A stretch of DNA of 64,000 nt. It comes from Lamellibrachia columna (lineage: Eukaryota > Annelida > Polychaeta > Sabellida > Siboglinidae). The notes beneath the pieces are model-generated. The model had not been told where the DNA came from and ran no database searches. It saw only the letters and a program-made list of their open reading frames with translations. Positions 26,145 through 37,671 of the stretch are shown piece after piece. The stretch is from assembly GCA_963662155.1 (NCBI GenBank), contig OY759263.1, forward strand, positions 9,761,081-9,825,080, written 5' to 3'. The stretch's first letter is position 1; each line of letters starts with the position of its first letter. The position numbers and the translations under genes are program-made.

Positions 26145-27569
26145 GTGTTGATAAGCCCGCTTCGTTACTTCGTGCCCTGGTGGGTAACCCTGGGAAACGA
26201 GATACGATTATACTGTAACGGTGCTTTGCCGGCTGAGGCTAAGCTTGAGGTCAAAGTTAGTTCTATAGGAAAACCGCTACAGTTACCATGTCAACTGATT
26301 GTATCTGTCTGGGAATCTTTAAAGGACCCACGCGAAAAGCTCATCAACTGTGGAACACAATTCAGCAACCACAGATCATGCCAATGTGAACAATTGCATA
26401 ACTGCAGTTGCAGTAACTGGGTGGACTTCGTCAAGTCTGGGTGCGAGAAGTCCTGGGCTGAGGTCCAGGCAGATAGTTTTAGTTTTGAGTGTAGGGGATG
26501 TACGAAGATGAAGGAACTAGAGGTGGAGTTGGAAGAGCTGAGGCTGCTCGTTGTGGCAATGGTGGGAAGGGAACAGGGGGGTTGTGCCAGTAGTTCCGGT
26601 GGGGGAACAGTAGATGATAAAGTGGGGAAAGACACAAGAGATGCTAGCGAGAGCTCACCGCAGCCTGGGAGGAAGCTGAGAGGAGGGAAGGTGACAGGTC
26701 GTAGGGAGACAGGACGTAAGGAGACGGGAAGGAAAGGAACGGGAGGGAAGACAACCGGAGCGAAGGAGAGGGGAGTAGGGGAGACAGGAGGGAAGGAGAA
26801 TGGAGTGGGGGAGACAGGAGGGAAGGAGAAGGGAGTGGGGGAGACAGGAGGGAAAACAACCGGAGTGAAGGAGAGGGAAGTGGGAGAGACAAGAGCAAAG
26901 GAGTGGGAAGTGGGGGAGACAGGAGCGAAGGAGACAGGAGGGAAGGGGTCAGGACAGAATGTGATGGAGGGGATCGAACGGAAGAGTTATTCTGCAGCAG
27001 TGATAGAGGGGGTGAGGAAGAGAGCGAGGGTGTTTGTGGGGGATTCGATAGTTAGGAAGACCGACAGAGTCTTAAACAAGGGAGATGATGTGGTGGTCTG
27101 CTTGCCTGGAGCCAAAATAGAGGCGATAACTGAGAGGGTAAAAAACATCGTAGGCTCGGGTAAGGGTGGATCTGTTTTAGTACACGTAGGGACAAATAAC
27201 GTAGAGAGGGAGGGTACAACTGCCATAGTTAGGAAATATAGGCAGTTGGTCAGAACACTAAAACAGACGCGGGTTGAGCAGGTAATACTGTCAGGGATTT
27301 TACCTGTAATGGGCAGGAGGGGTCACAAATATCGAAATTGTCGGGGGATGGCAATTAACATGTTAGTCCAAAAGCTATGTAGGGAAGAGGAAGTTGGATT
27401 TGTGGATTTATGGGGAAGTTTTGTTGGGAGGGCTGATATGTACATGAAGGATGGGCTTCATTTAAGTGGAAAGGGGGCGGCAGTATTCGCGGACAAACTT
27501 TCAGCAGCAGTAGATAGTGACTTGGGTACAATGACAAATATTTTTGGAAGTAAACATTCTTTAAACTAG
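26145..27569 (+). CDS. LINE ORF1 protein with zinc-finger remnant and SGNH esterase domain
   Basis: ORF1 proteins of CR1-group LINEs bind the element RNA, and the esterase domain probably aids lipid or membrane contact. Across 474 residues I see a Cys-rich segment (79-119; C79, C81, C87, C89, C100, C116, C119) like the second half of a PHD-type finger. Next come a short acidic, leucine-rich helix (121-140, MKELEVELEELRLL) and a Gly/Lys/Glu/Thr-rich linker of 8-10-residue repeats (180-272). The C-terminal domain (293-460) carries SGNH landmarks: GDSI with nucleophile S301, GTNN (349-352) and DGLHLS with D436 and H439. The frame opens at a GTG; the first in-frame ATG is at codon 122, so the true start is unclear. 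The stop TAG directly follows a TTTAAAC heptamer. The catalytic residues are intact. Confidence 0.85.
   Translation: MLISPLRYFVPWWVTLGNEIRLYCNGALPAEAKLEVKVSSIGKPLQLPCQLIVSVWESLKDPREKLINCGTQFSNHRSCQCEQLHNCSCSNWVDFVKSGCEKSWAEVQADSFSFECRGCTKMKELEVELEELRLLVVAMVGREQGGCASSSGGGTVDDKVGKDTRDASESSPQPGRKLRGGKVTGRRETGRKETGRKGTGGKTTGAKERGVGETGGKENGVGETGGKEKGVGETGGKTTGVKEREVGETRAKEWEVGETGAKETGGKGSGQNVMEGIERKSYSAAVIEGVRKRARVFVGDSIVRKTDRVLNKGDDVVVCLPGAKIEAITERVKNIVGSGKGGSVLVHVGTNNVEREGTTAIVRKYRQLVRTLKQTRVEQVILSGILPVMGRRGHKYRNCRGMAINMLVQKLCREEEVGFVDLWGSFVGRADMYMKDGLHLSGKGAAVFADKLSAAVDSDLGTMTNIFGSKHSLN
27560..27566 (+). promoter_or_regulatory. Candidate -1 ribosomal frameshift site TTTAAAC between ORF1 and ORF2
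   Basis: In the ORF1 register the sequence is T TTA AAC followed at once by the TAG stop. This is a textbook X XXY YYZ heptamer. A -1 slip moves ribosomes into the ORF2 frame, which is open from 27554 and has no ATG until inside the endonuclease domain. A G-run (27577-27582) starts 10 nt downstream; a weak hairpin (GTGTCTC at 27593 with GAGGCCAC at 27611) lies rather far away. The same heptamer occurs in copy 3 at 48875-48881. Confidence 0.6.
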
Positions 27570-27571
27570 AA

Positions 27572-30443
27572 GTGCAGGGGGGTTACCTAGAGGTGTCTCA
27601 AGCAGAACAAGAGGCCACTAGCACAGATAAACCAATATCAAATCATCCGAAAAACATCTCTGAAAAAGGTTATAGATGCGTATGTTTAAATGCAAGGAGC
27701 ATAGTAAATAAAAAAAACGAATTAAACATTATGGTAGAAGATATTGACCCTCACATAATTGGTATAACTGAATCATGGGCCAACATAGATATAACAGATG
27801 CTGAATTAGGACTGACAGGATATGTAATGTTTAGGAAAGATCGAGTAGGAAGAAGGGGCGGGGGAGTTATTTTATATGTTAAAGAATCTATTCAGGCTTA
27901 TGAAATAAAACTAGAAAGGGAAGCAGATTGCGATGAAGCTGTTTGGTGCAAAATTGTTTCAGGAAATTCAAAATTAACTATTGGATTAGTTTACCGAAGT
28001 CCAAACATAAACGAAGAGGACAACACAAAAATAAAAAACGCTATAAAGGAAGTTAGTAAAGGGGAATGTATCATAATGGGAGATTTTAACCATGGACACA
28101 TACAATGGAATTCTCTAGAGAGCACAGGGATTGAGGACCAACAATTTCTATTTTTAATCCAGGATAGCTTTCTTACTCAGCACGTACTAGAACCAACCAG
28201 GGGAGAAAACGTATTAGATATAGTTTTGTCATCACAAAACGAATTAGTGGACAATGTAAAAATATTTGAACCATTGGGTAATAGTGACCATAATCAAATA
28301 CATTTTGACATCAATGTAAAATCAGAAAGTAAAAATAAGAAAACGTACAAGAGAAACTTCCACAAAGGTAACTACAAAGATATGAGAAAATACTTAGCAA
28401 AGCTAGATTGGAATAACATGCTGATGAATAAGACCGCAATTGAATGTTGGAATATTCTAAAATATGAAATTGAGAGTATCATCGATAAATTTGTTCCCTT
28501 CCAAAAACAAGGAAAAAGGTGTAGAAAGAAACACTTGTCAAAAGAGGCTATTAGAAAAATAATGCTAAAACAAACTATGTGGAGGGTTTATAGGCGTACC
28601 AGAAAGGACGAAGACTATGCAAAATACAAAGAGGCACTTAATGCAGCTACAACTGAAATCAGACAATCTAAAAGAAGCTATGAGCAAAAACTAGCATGTA
28701 ACATAAAAAATGACAGCAAGAGTTTTTATGCATATGTCAGGAGTAAACAAAACGTACAAGACAAGGTTGGACCTCTAGAAGACAGTGCTGGAAATATAAT
28801 ATCACAGGGGTTTTTAATGGCGGAAGACCTAAATGGTTACTTCAGTTCAGTGTTTACCAAAGAAGATATTAGTTCATTACCAGTTGCTGATGCTAAATTT
28901 CAGGGGGCTAAATCTGACTATTTAGGTCCGTTAGTTGTAACTCCAGAATTGGTAGCTAAGAAAATAAAGGCAATGAAGGATAACAAATCACCAGGAGTGG
29001 ATGGGATTCCTCCAAAATTACTAATGGAAACAGTAGAACAAATCAGTATACCACTTGCAAGAGTATTCAACTTGTCATTAAAAGAGGGAGTTGTTCCGTT
29101 TGAATGGAAAAAAGCAAACATCATACCATTATTTAAAAAGGGTTCGAGAAATAAGTCAGAGAATTACAGACCAGTGAGTTTAACGTCAGTGATTTGTAAA
29201 TTATTAGAAAGGTTAATTAAAGACCATATGGTGGAATTCCTCGTTAAGCATAAATTATTAAATTCATCTCAACATGGATTCCTTAAAGCGAGGTCATGCT
29301 TAACAAATATGTTATGTTTTTTGGAAGAAATCACTAAGTGGATAGACGTGGGATCGCCAGTAGATATTATCTATAGATTTTCAGAAAGCTTTTGACAAAG
29401 TGCCACATCAAAGATTACTACTTAAATTAAAAGCCCATGGTATCGGGGATAGCATAACTGACTGGATAGAACAATGGCTGACTGACAGAAGACAACGAGT
29501 TGTAGTAGATGGAGAAGTTTCAAATTGGAAATCGGTTTTGAGTGGGGTACCTCAAGGATCAGTATTAGGACCTATATTATTCTTAATTTATATCAATGAC
29601 TTGGACGACAGTATAACAAGTAACGTACTGAAATTTGCGGATGACACAAAACTGTTTAGAAAGGTTAATACTGATGGTGATAAACAACATTTACAAAACG
29701 ATCTAGACAGATTAGTGAAATGGTCTGAGAAATGGCAGATGTTTTTCAATTTTGGGAAATGTAAATGCCTACATACAGGACATAGGAACTTGAATGTAAA
29801 CTATAAAATGGGAGATACTGTTCTGGGTACTACTGTAAAAGAAAAGGACTTAGGAGTTACAATAAGCGCTGATATGAAAGTTTCAGAGCAGTGTGGTATT
29901 GCAGCTTCAAAGGGTAATCAAATTCTTGGATTGATTAGAAGAAACATAACATACAAGGGAAAAAAGTTAATTATACCTCTTTATAAAGCAATAGTTAGAC
30001 CTCATTTAGAATACTGTATACAAGCATGGAGACCATATCGTAAGAAGGATATAGATACGCTTGAACGCATACAAAGGAGAGCAACTAAAATTATTCCAGA
30101 ACTGAGAGACCTTAGTTATGAAGAACGCCTGAAAGAATGTGGTTTAACAACTCTAGAGACAAGGAGGTTAAGAGGAGATCAGATTGAAGTTTTTAAGATA
30201 TTGAATGGGTATGAAAATATTGATAGAAATATGTTTTTCTCACTCAAGAAGGATAGCAGAACTAGAGGACATGAAGTAAAATTAGTAAAGGATCAATGTA
30301 GATTGGACATCAGGAAGCACTCGTTCTCACAGAGGACAATAAATGAATGGAACAAATTGTCTACAGATTGTGTAACTGCTAGCAGCGTGAATATGTTTAA
30401 AAACAAGGTTGACACATATCTCAGGAGGGCGGGCTATAAGTAG
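27572..30443 (+). pseudogene. LINE ORF2 endonuclease-reverse transcriptase, broken by one frameshift
   Basis: In an intact element this protein nicks target DNA with its APE-type endonuclease and performs target-primed reverse transcription. The endonuclease (about residues 34-255 from 27572) shows CLNARSI, IGITESW, VYRSPN, MGDFNHGHIQW and GNSDHNQIHF. RT follows from about residue 455: NKSPGVDGIP, YRPVSLTSVICKLLE, SSQHGFLKARS, VPQGSVLGP and FADDTKLF (about 29634-29657). The C-terminal part ends RRAGYK. A 2-bp deletion at about 29373 (CTATAGATTT where copy 3 reads CTACTTAGATTT) disrupts the frame exactly at motif A. The protein therefore ends after 607 residues, and the remainder (29400-30443) is in another frame. 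Apart from this, no stop codon interrupts about 950 codons. Confidence 0.93.
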
Positions 30444-30542
30444 ATGAACATTGTTGGACTCTCGATAAGCCAATGGCTTCCTTGTCCACTTGCCATCTGG
30501 GCCTTTGGCTTGGATGGCAAATCTTGTTAAAATCTTGTTAAA
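30444..30542 (+). other. CR1-like 3' UTR with terminal hairpin and short tandem repeat
   Basis: TTGCCATC (from about 30490) pairs perfectly with GATGGCAA (about 30513) across a 15-nt loop, and a small AAGCCA/TGGCTT palindrome lies about 20 bp upstream. Two AATCTTGTTAA-type units follow. All four family members in the window keep the stem. In CR1/L2-type LINEs, 3' hairpins and terminal repeats are thought to be recognised by the RT. Confidence 0.7.
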
Positions 30543-31101
30543 CTAACCGAGAGGGGCGAGGTGGTTAATGTGGAAAGCGAAAGATTAGTTAGATGCATAA
30601 AGATCGGAATAAGAAATACAACAGCAGTTAAGAAAGATAATGAGGGATACTGGGACAGCTTGTCGCACCACCTGGTGAGCAGAAGAAGGACTTCAACGTC
30701 AACGAATCTGATTCGCGATGATCTCAATGAATTGAGTAGGGAGTTTTAACGCATATTATTAGTCTACAGACTCTATACACAGGCACACGTCGCGCCGGAT
30801 TATCAATGTGGGGGCCTAGCATAATTTTGTTTTTGGGAACTTAACGAGTGCGTGAAAGACGACGATCGAGAGGCGTGGCGTTGACTAGGTAACCCCAGAC
30901 CTTGACGTTTATTCAACTAGGTTTGAGCATGGGCATTCACAAAGTGTTGTCGACGACGGCATAGAAACAAACATACAAGAGATACACCGTATGATGACAA
31001 ACAAGGAAAATACAGCGTACAATGATTTACAACTAAATAATATAATTCTGTCACAAACGTCACCTTGGTTTTGTGGACCAGTTTTTGTGGGGGGACTGGT
31101 A
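30543..31101. other. Unassigned sequence
   Basis: No gene is recognised in the 560 bp after LINE copy 2. Confidence 0.4.
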
Positions 31102-31555
<454 letters not shown>

Positions 31556-32059
31556 TCTGTTCTTCATAACTGGGGTTTTATGATCGGACTACTGGGCTTT
31601 CATACCGAAATGGCTATATTGATATAAGTACGCAAACTAGTCTTGTCTTTTTAAATTGTTCATATCTCATTAATATACCGCCACAGCACTTCACTAAAGC
31701 GACAAAAGGGTTGAGTCACCCCGACCGTCGCTTTGGCAAAGTGGAATGGTGGTATACCGATGAGGCAAAATCAGTGTGAGCACATGTTGGCATAAACACA
31801 CAGTGCTACAAAGAAATATCTTCCATCATCCTTGGCCGCACTGGGCACGGAGGAACACGCTACCCCGGTCGTCTGCGTGCAGTCACATGGACAATAGGAC
31901 GCCAGACACTATCCGGCTAGTTTCTTTGGTGACTCGACAAACTTAGAACCAACAGTTGATCGCAAGCGGCGCAGTTCTCAATGCTGATTACCGCGGAGAT
32001 CGAATCGAGCATAGACCACCACAAGGGGTTTCGGCTAACGGCGGCCGGGGACAGACCAC
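31556..32059. other. Unassigned sequence
   Basis: Nothing is recognised. Confidence 0.4.
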
Positions 32060-32475
32060 ATTTGATTTTCCCATAGGCCGCCATTATAACGTTTTTTTAG
32101 ATTGCTGGATTTTCTTTAACATTTCACAGCGCATTAATCCTTTATTAACACACAAACTGTTTGAAATTCGGACAAAATGATATACCTACTTTTTCAGAAA
32201 AACGCACCCAAAGCTGATACCCCTCAATTTCGGCCCCACCCGGTGACTGATTTTGAAATGTAGGTACGTTCTGCGGAATGGTAAGGGTCTAATGGTAAGG
32301 GTCTAATGGTAAGGGTCTAATGGTAAGGGTCTAATGGTAAGGGTCTAATGCAGCAGCACAGAAAACGTTCACTTTTCTAACGCATCCGATGTGAAAGCAC
32401 TCGGTAAACAGCGCAATCCTCACTTTCCTAGTGACTCTGACGGGTCCTAAATGTGGTCTGTGGTCTGTGGTCTGT
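32060..32475 (+). repeat. Dispersed repeat, copy X
   Basis: This segment is homologous to 57437-58045. Shared landmarks, in the same order, are GGCCGCCATTAT/GGCGGCCATTAT, AAAGCTGATACYCC, GGTGACTGATTTTGAAATGT, and CGCAATCYTCACTTTCCTAG. The copies are well diverged. Neither has an open frame, so this may be a non-autonomous element or old duplication of unknown class. Confidence 0.75.
32276..32351. repeat. 14-bp tandem repeat, about 5 copies, inside dispersed repeat X
   Basis: The unit GGTAAGGGTCTAAT is repeated perfectly. It sits at the point where copy Y carries a different, CAAGTC-rich expansion. Confidence 0.95.
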
Positions 32476-32579
32476 GGTCTGTGTGGTATCGTCGCCATTA
32501 GAAACGAGCAAGGCCGTTTCATATATGGCGCGTCTTCAATAGTACTGCCGATTATACACTGCACCACATTCACATTGTA

Positions 32580-34951
32580 TATATTCTCCCCATGGCACAC
32601 GCACGTAGTATATAGTCACCCCATGGCACACGCACGTAGTATATAGTTACCCCATGGCACACGTACGTAGTATATAATCACCCCATGGCACACGCACGTA
32701 GTATATAATCACCCCATGGCACATGCACGTAGTATATAGTCACCCCATGGCACATGCACGTAGTATATAGTCACATGCGCGTTTTATATAGTCACCCCAT
32801 GACACATGCACGTTTTATATAGTCACCGCATGACACATGCACGTTTTATATAGTCACCCCATGACACATGCACGTTTTATATAGTCACCACATGACACAT
32901 GCACGTTTTATATAGTCACCACATGACACATGCACGTTTTATATAGTCACCACATGACACATGCACGTTTTATATAGTCACCACATGACACATGCACGTT
33001 TTATATAGTCACCCCATGACACATGCACGTTTTATATAGTCACCACATGACACATGCACGTTTTATATAGTCACCACATGACACATGCACGTTTTATATA
33101 GTCACCACATGACACATGCACGTTTTATATAGTCACCCCATGACACATGCACGATTTATATAGTCACCACATGACACATGCACGTTTTATATAGTCACCC
33201 CATGACACATGCACGTTTTATATAGTCACCCCATGACACATGCACGTTTTATATAGTCACCACATGACACATGTACGTTTTATATAGTCACCACATGACA
33301 CATGCACGTTTTATATAGTCACCACATGACACATGCACGTTTTATATAGTCACCCCATGACACATGCACGTTTTATATAGTCACAACATGACACATGCAC
33401 GTTTTATATAGTCACCCCATGACACATGCACGTTTTATATAGTCACCACATGACACATGCACGTTTTATATAGTCACCACATGACACATGCACGTTGTAT
33501 ATAGTCACCACATGACACATGCACGTTTTATATAGTCACCCCATGACACATGCACGTTTTATATAGTCACCCCATGACACATGCACGTTTTATATAGTCA
33601 CCACATGACACATGCACGTTTTATATAGTCACCCCATGACACATGCACGTTTTATATAGTCACCCCATGACACATGCACGTTTTATATAGTCACCCCATG
33701 ACACATGCACGTTTTATATAGTCACCCCATGACACATGCACGTTTTATATAGTCACCCCATGACACATGCACGTTTTATATAGTCACCACATGACACATG
33801 CACGTTTTAAATAGTCACCACATGACACATGCACGTTTTATATAGTCACCCCATGACACATGCACGTTTTATATAGTCACCACATGACACATGCACGTTT
33901 TATATAGTCACCACATGACACATGCACGTTTTATATAGTCACCACATGACACATGCACGTTTTATATAGTCACCCCATGACACATGCACGTTTTATATAG
34001 TCACCACATGACACATGCACATTTTAAATAGTCACCACATGACACATGCACGTTTTATATAGTCACCACATGACACATGCACGTTTTATATAGTCACCCC
34101 ATGACACATGCACGTTTTATATAGTCACCACATGACACATGCACGTTTTAAATAGTCACCACATGACACATGCACGTTTTATATAGTCACCACATGACAC
34201 ATGCACGTTTTATATAGTCACCCCATGACACATGCACGTTTTATATAGTCACCACATGACACATGCACGTTTTATATAGTCACCACATGACACATGCACG
34301 TTTTATATAGTCACCACATGACACATGCACGTTTTAAATAGTCACCACATGACACATGCACGTTTTATATAGTCACCACATGACACATGCACGTTTTATA
34401 TAGTCACCCCATGACACATGCACGTTTTATATAGTCACCACATGACACATGCACGTTTTATATAGTCACCACATGACACATGCACGTTTTAAATAGTCAC
34501 CACATGACACATGCACGTTTTATATAGTCACCCCATGACACATGCACGTTTTATATAGTCACCACATGACACATGCACGTTTTATATAGTCACCACATGA
34601 CACATGCACGTTTTAAATAGTCACAACATGACACATGCACGTTTTATATAGTCACCACATGACACATGCACGTTTTATATAGTCACCACATGACACATGC
34701 ACGTTTTATATAGTCACCCCATGACACATGCACGTTTTATATAGTCACCCCATGACACATGCACGTTTTATATAGTCACCCCATGACACATGCACGTTTT
34801 ATATAGTCACCCCATGACACATGCACGTTTTATATAGTCACCACATGACACATGCACGTTTTAAATAGTCACCACATGACACATGCACGTTGTATAGTCA
34901 CCATATTCAAGTTGTATATAGTCACCACACTCACGTTGTATAATGTTCACC
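32580..34951. repeat. 31-bp satellite, about 75 copies
   Basis: CATGACACATGCACG followed by TTTTATATAGTCACC recurs every 31 bp (for example 33016 and 33047). The first units (32590-32770) are diverged (GGCACACGCACGTAG), and the last three are again diverged and shortened. Two diagnostic variants alternate: CACCCCATG versus CACCACATG, and TATATAG versus TAAATAG. Stops occur in every frame. Confidence 0.97.

Positions 34952-35012
<61 letters not shown>
34952..35012. repeat. (CTTA)n microsatellite
   Basis: About 15 perfect tetranucleotides directly after the 31-bp satellite and directly before a LINE fragment. Confidence 0.97.
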
Positions 35013-35022
35013 TGTCTTCCAC

Positions 35023-35244
35023 TTAATGTGGTGACATGATGATTTCCTTCCAGTGGTTTCGGTTCTTCATTGCCGCTATTAGATTTGTCCCGCTGAGGTT
35101 CGTGTCTTTCTCTAGTATGTTTTGTAGAGTAGTTGTTGGTCGACATCTTCTCCGAGGGCCACCGGGCTTCCAGAGCAGGACTTTGTTGACTGCTTCGTCA
35201 TGGCACATCACATGACCTGCCAGACGAAGACGCCGTTGTCTCAC
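35023..35244 (-). pseudogene. LINE ORF2 C-terminal fragment
   Basis: The minus-strand frame of 73 codons begins MRQRRLRLAGHVMCHDE and contains VLLWKP, RRRCRP and LEKDTNL, ending with NRNHWKE. This RRLRxAGH ... LLWxP ... RGRP ... DT pattern is the terminal tail of several LINE reverse transcriptases (L2/CR1/Jockey-related); no RT core is present. It abuts the CTTA array on its 3' side, consistent with a LINE that ends in a tetranucleotide repeat. Confidence 0.75.
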
Positions 35245-37671
35245 GATGGTGGTGGTCCGTGGGAGGGAGCCGTAAAGTTATTGGTTGGTTGGTCGTGTGG
35301 TGGCGCCATGAAACATTTTGAGTTTTCTGCAGCATTCTTGTGTACGTGCCATTCTTGTGTACGTGCCATTCAATGCATTTTCTACTGATTGTGTTATATT
35401 CACGACATTCACGTTGGATATAGTCACCACAGTGCGACAGTGCGCCAGACTGGAATATGCACTTATAAGACAAAAGAAGAAGAAATATTCGACAACACTA
35501 ACGTAATACGTTCACGGTATCGTGGACGATAAATGCGTAAAACAGTAACTGTTTTAACTATTGAAGTGGAAATGGTTCACTCGTGCGTGATTGTAGACGA
35601 CTAATTGTAAGTAGTTTTACAACAACCAGTCTATCTTGGAATTAACTACAAATGCACAATATCTTGTTGTTATTTCACGTAAGGTAAGTTGGTGCAAAAC
35701 GCCCCTGTGCGATAAATTGCTACCCCCTCCATCTAGCTGTAAGGCTCGAAAATAAGAATTTCGAGATAGCCAGATGGAGCCGCGTATCACCGTGTCCGTC
35801 TGATTACAATATGGTTGCAGCAGAACCAAAACACGCGGCAAGCTATTCATATTAAAAATTTAGCTTCGTAATTATAAAAATGTTCCTTACCAAAGTCGGA
35901 CTACGTACAACAGCCACGGGAAACCGAGACAAAAAAATAGGCTATTATACAATTGTAGTTTTGACGCAATTGTATCCGTTGAGGTCGATAAATGAAAAAA
36001 ATATTATAATATTGCAAACGTCCAGAGGGAGCTCGTGGTTTTTTTTACCTCAGCATAGGAACCTCCGCTAAAATATCTACAGCTTTTTTTCAGAGACTAG
36101 GTACGTCAACAATTTCAACACATGGTATGTACCAAAGATAATGAACTAGATCATTCATATCCCGTAGACGATCTCATTGTGACATGTTATCGCAAATTGC
36201 ACAGAACAATGGGAGTATACGTTTGTTGCAGCATCGAACCTCCGAGAAAGAAGAGCTCGAGTTGCTAATACAATCGACAGCAATCCGACTAATCGGTACA
36301 GTTATTGGATTAAACGTTCCCACACCACACCGCACGGGAACGGTTGTGCTCTCCCTTCACCTTGTACGAGGACCGCTATTTCTGGCGGCTCCAATGGATC
36401 GTATTTCACCCTCGCTCACGCCGACAGGTGAAGCTCTCGTTCCGCTTCAGTTGTTCTGCAGGGCAGTGCGTTAGTGGGTCAGTAGGTCAGCGCCACACAG
36501 AACAGATAGTCATATATAGTCCTGACCGCAATCACGGACGCTTTGCGTAGAACACAAGAGCTGCCAGCAACAAGATTCAGTGCGCCGCATCTGATTGCAT
36601 TCGGCCATTAGGCGACAAAGGAGACGAACGGCTGACTGAGAAATGGGCGACTTCTTTTATAAGACCGCCGCGCTGTCATTGACTGCATCGCTAAATGAAC
36701 ACATCACGTGGTACGACCTCACCTCGACTGCGTGTCATATAAACCATCACCGCGTGTTTATTTACGATATATTGATAGGAGTCACTCATTACAACTGGTA
36801 TCGAGCATCACGCTAGATCGGGCTGGCTGGCTTCCACTGGTAGAGCTGCATGTGACTTCGAAGTTGAAGGAAACGAAGAAGGAGAAATGAAAAAGAGACC
36901 GCTCCCGACACTGGACATTCCCTCATATGCAACCGCTGAATGCATTGCTTCTAAAAATCGGCCTTTACAACCATCTTGTCGAGCCTGGCGAAATGATTTC
37001 CTCTAATCTTCTTATACGAAGAACTGCCAACAATAGCGTTACTGTTTAATAGTATACCAACCGATGGTCTTAGTAATGTTGACCTCCCATGGGTTCCAAA
37101 GTGATCGAGACATGATGTACACCAGGATATAACAGTGTCCATAAGTCACAAAAAGGTGCAGTCATTCATCGCCTATGGCGGAGTTGCTGATAGCTCTACT
37201 TTGATACCCGCATGTTTGCACTCGGCAGAACCTCGATCTTGATACTCCCAAGATTTGACCGTGTCTGAAATATGGGTAGCTATTAAATTGAGTGTTCCGA
37301 CGGCAGAGAGCGGTGGGCAGAGATACATATCGATTGCCAGAAGCGATCATATGCTTGTCGTTGTTTGCCGAGCTAGTTTGTCACCCTGAGAGTACCCTGT
37401 AATTATAACGACCGTTCGCTCAACTCCTACACTCGCTGATAGCAACTCGCTGTGTGTAGATGGTTTGATTGCGATAGTGATAACACTGTTCTTGCCTCTG
37501 ATGCCTGTCGACCAGCAGGTCACCAGCAGGTCACCAGCAGGTCACCAGCAGGTAGGCGACTCCGTTATCTCGTGTCTCAATACATAGAGTAGCGGCGAGA
37601 GACGAACACATCTATAACGGCAGTTAATGATCGTTGACTTGATCCTTGGGGTTCTGTATCGGTCATGTAGT
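35245..37671. other. Unassigned sequence
   Basis: 2.4 kb without a supported gene or recognised repeat family. A duplicated TTGTGTACGTGCCATTC lies at about 35339-35370, and a short tandem of CAGGTCACCAG lies at 37514-37552. Confidence 0.4.

Larger units (their letters stand above)
26066..30542 (+). mobile_element. CR1-like LINE, most complete copy (copy 2)
   Basis: The element carries a 5' region of uncertain start, ORF1 (26145-27569), ORF2 in the -1 frame (27554-30443), a short 3' UTR, and a terminal AAATCTTGTTA repeat (30520-30542). The organisation, the ORF1 esterase domain, the APE-type endonuclease plus RT, and the short 3' repeats instead of poly(A) all point to the CR1 group. Copies 1 and 3 are almost identical. 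Because copy 3 begins at about 26430 of this copy, the true 5' end cannot be fixed by comparison within the window. I saw no target-site duplication. Confidence 0.9.

Noticed and set aside
26644..27226. Minus-strand Ser/Pro/Leu-rich frames opposite LINE ORF1
   Set aside because: They are shadows of the Gly/Lys/Glu-rich linker and esterase codons on the plus strand.
32580..34951. CRISPR-like array of regularly spaced repeats
   Set aside because: Units are contiguous 31-bp tandem copies with no unique spacers, in a eukaryotic context.
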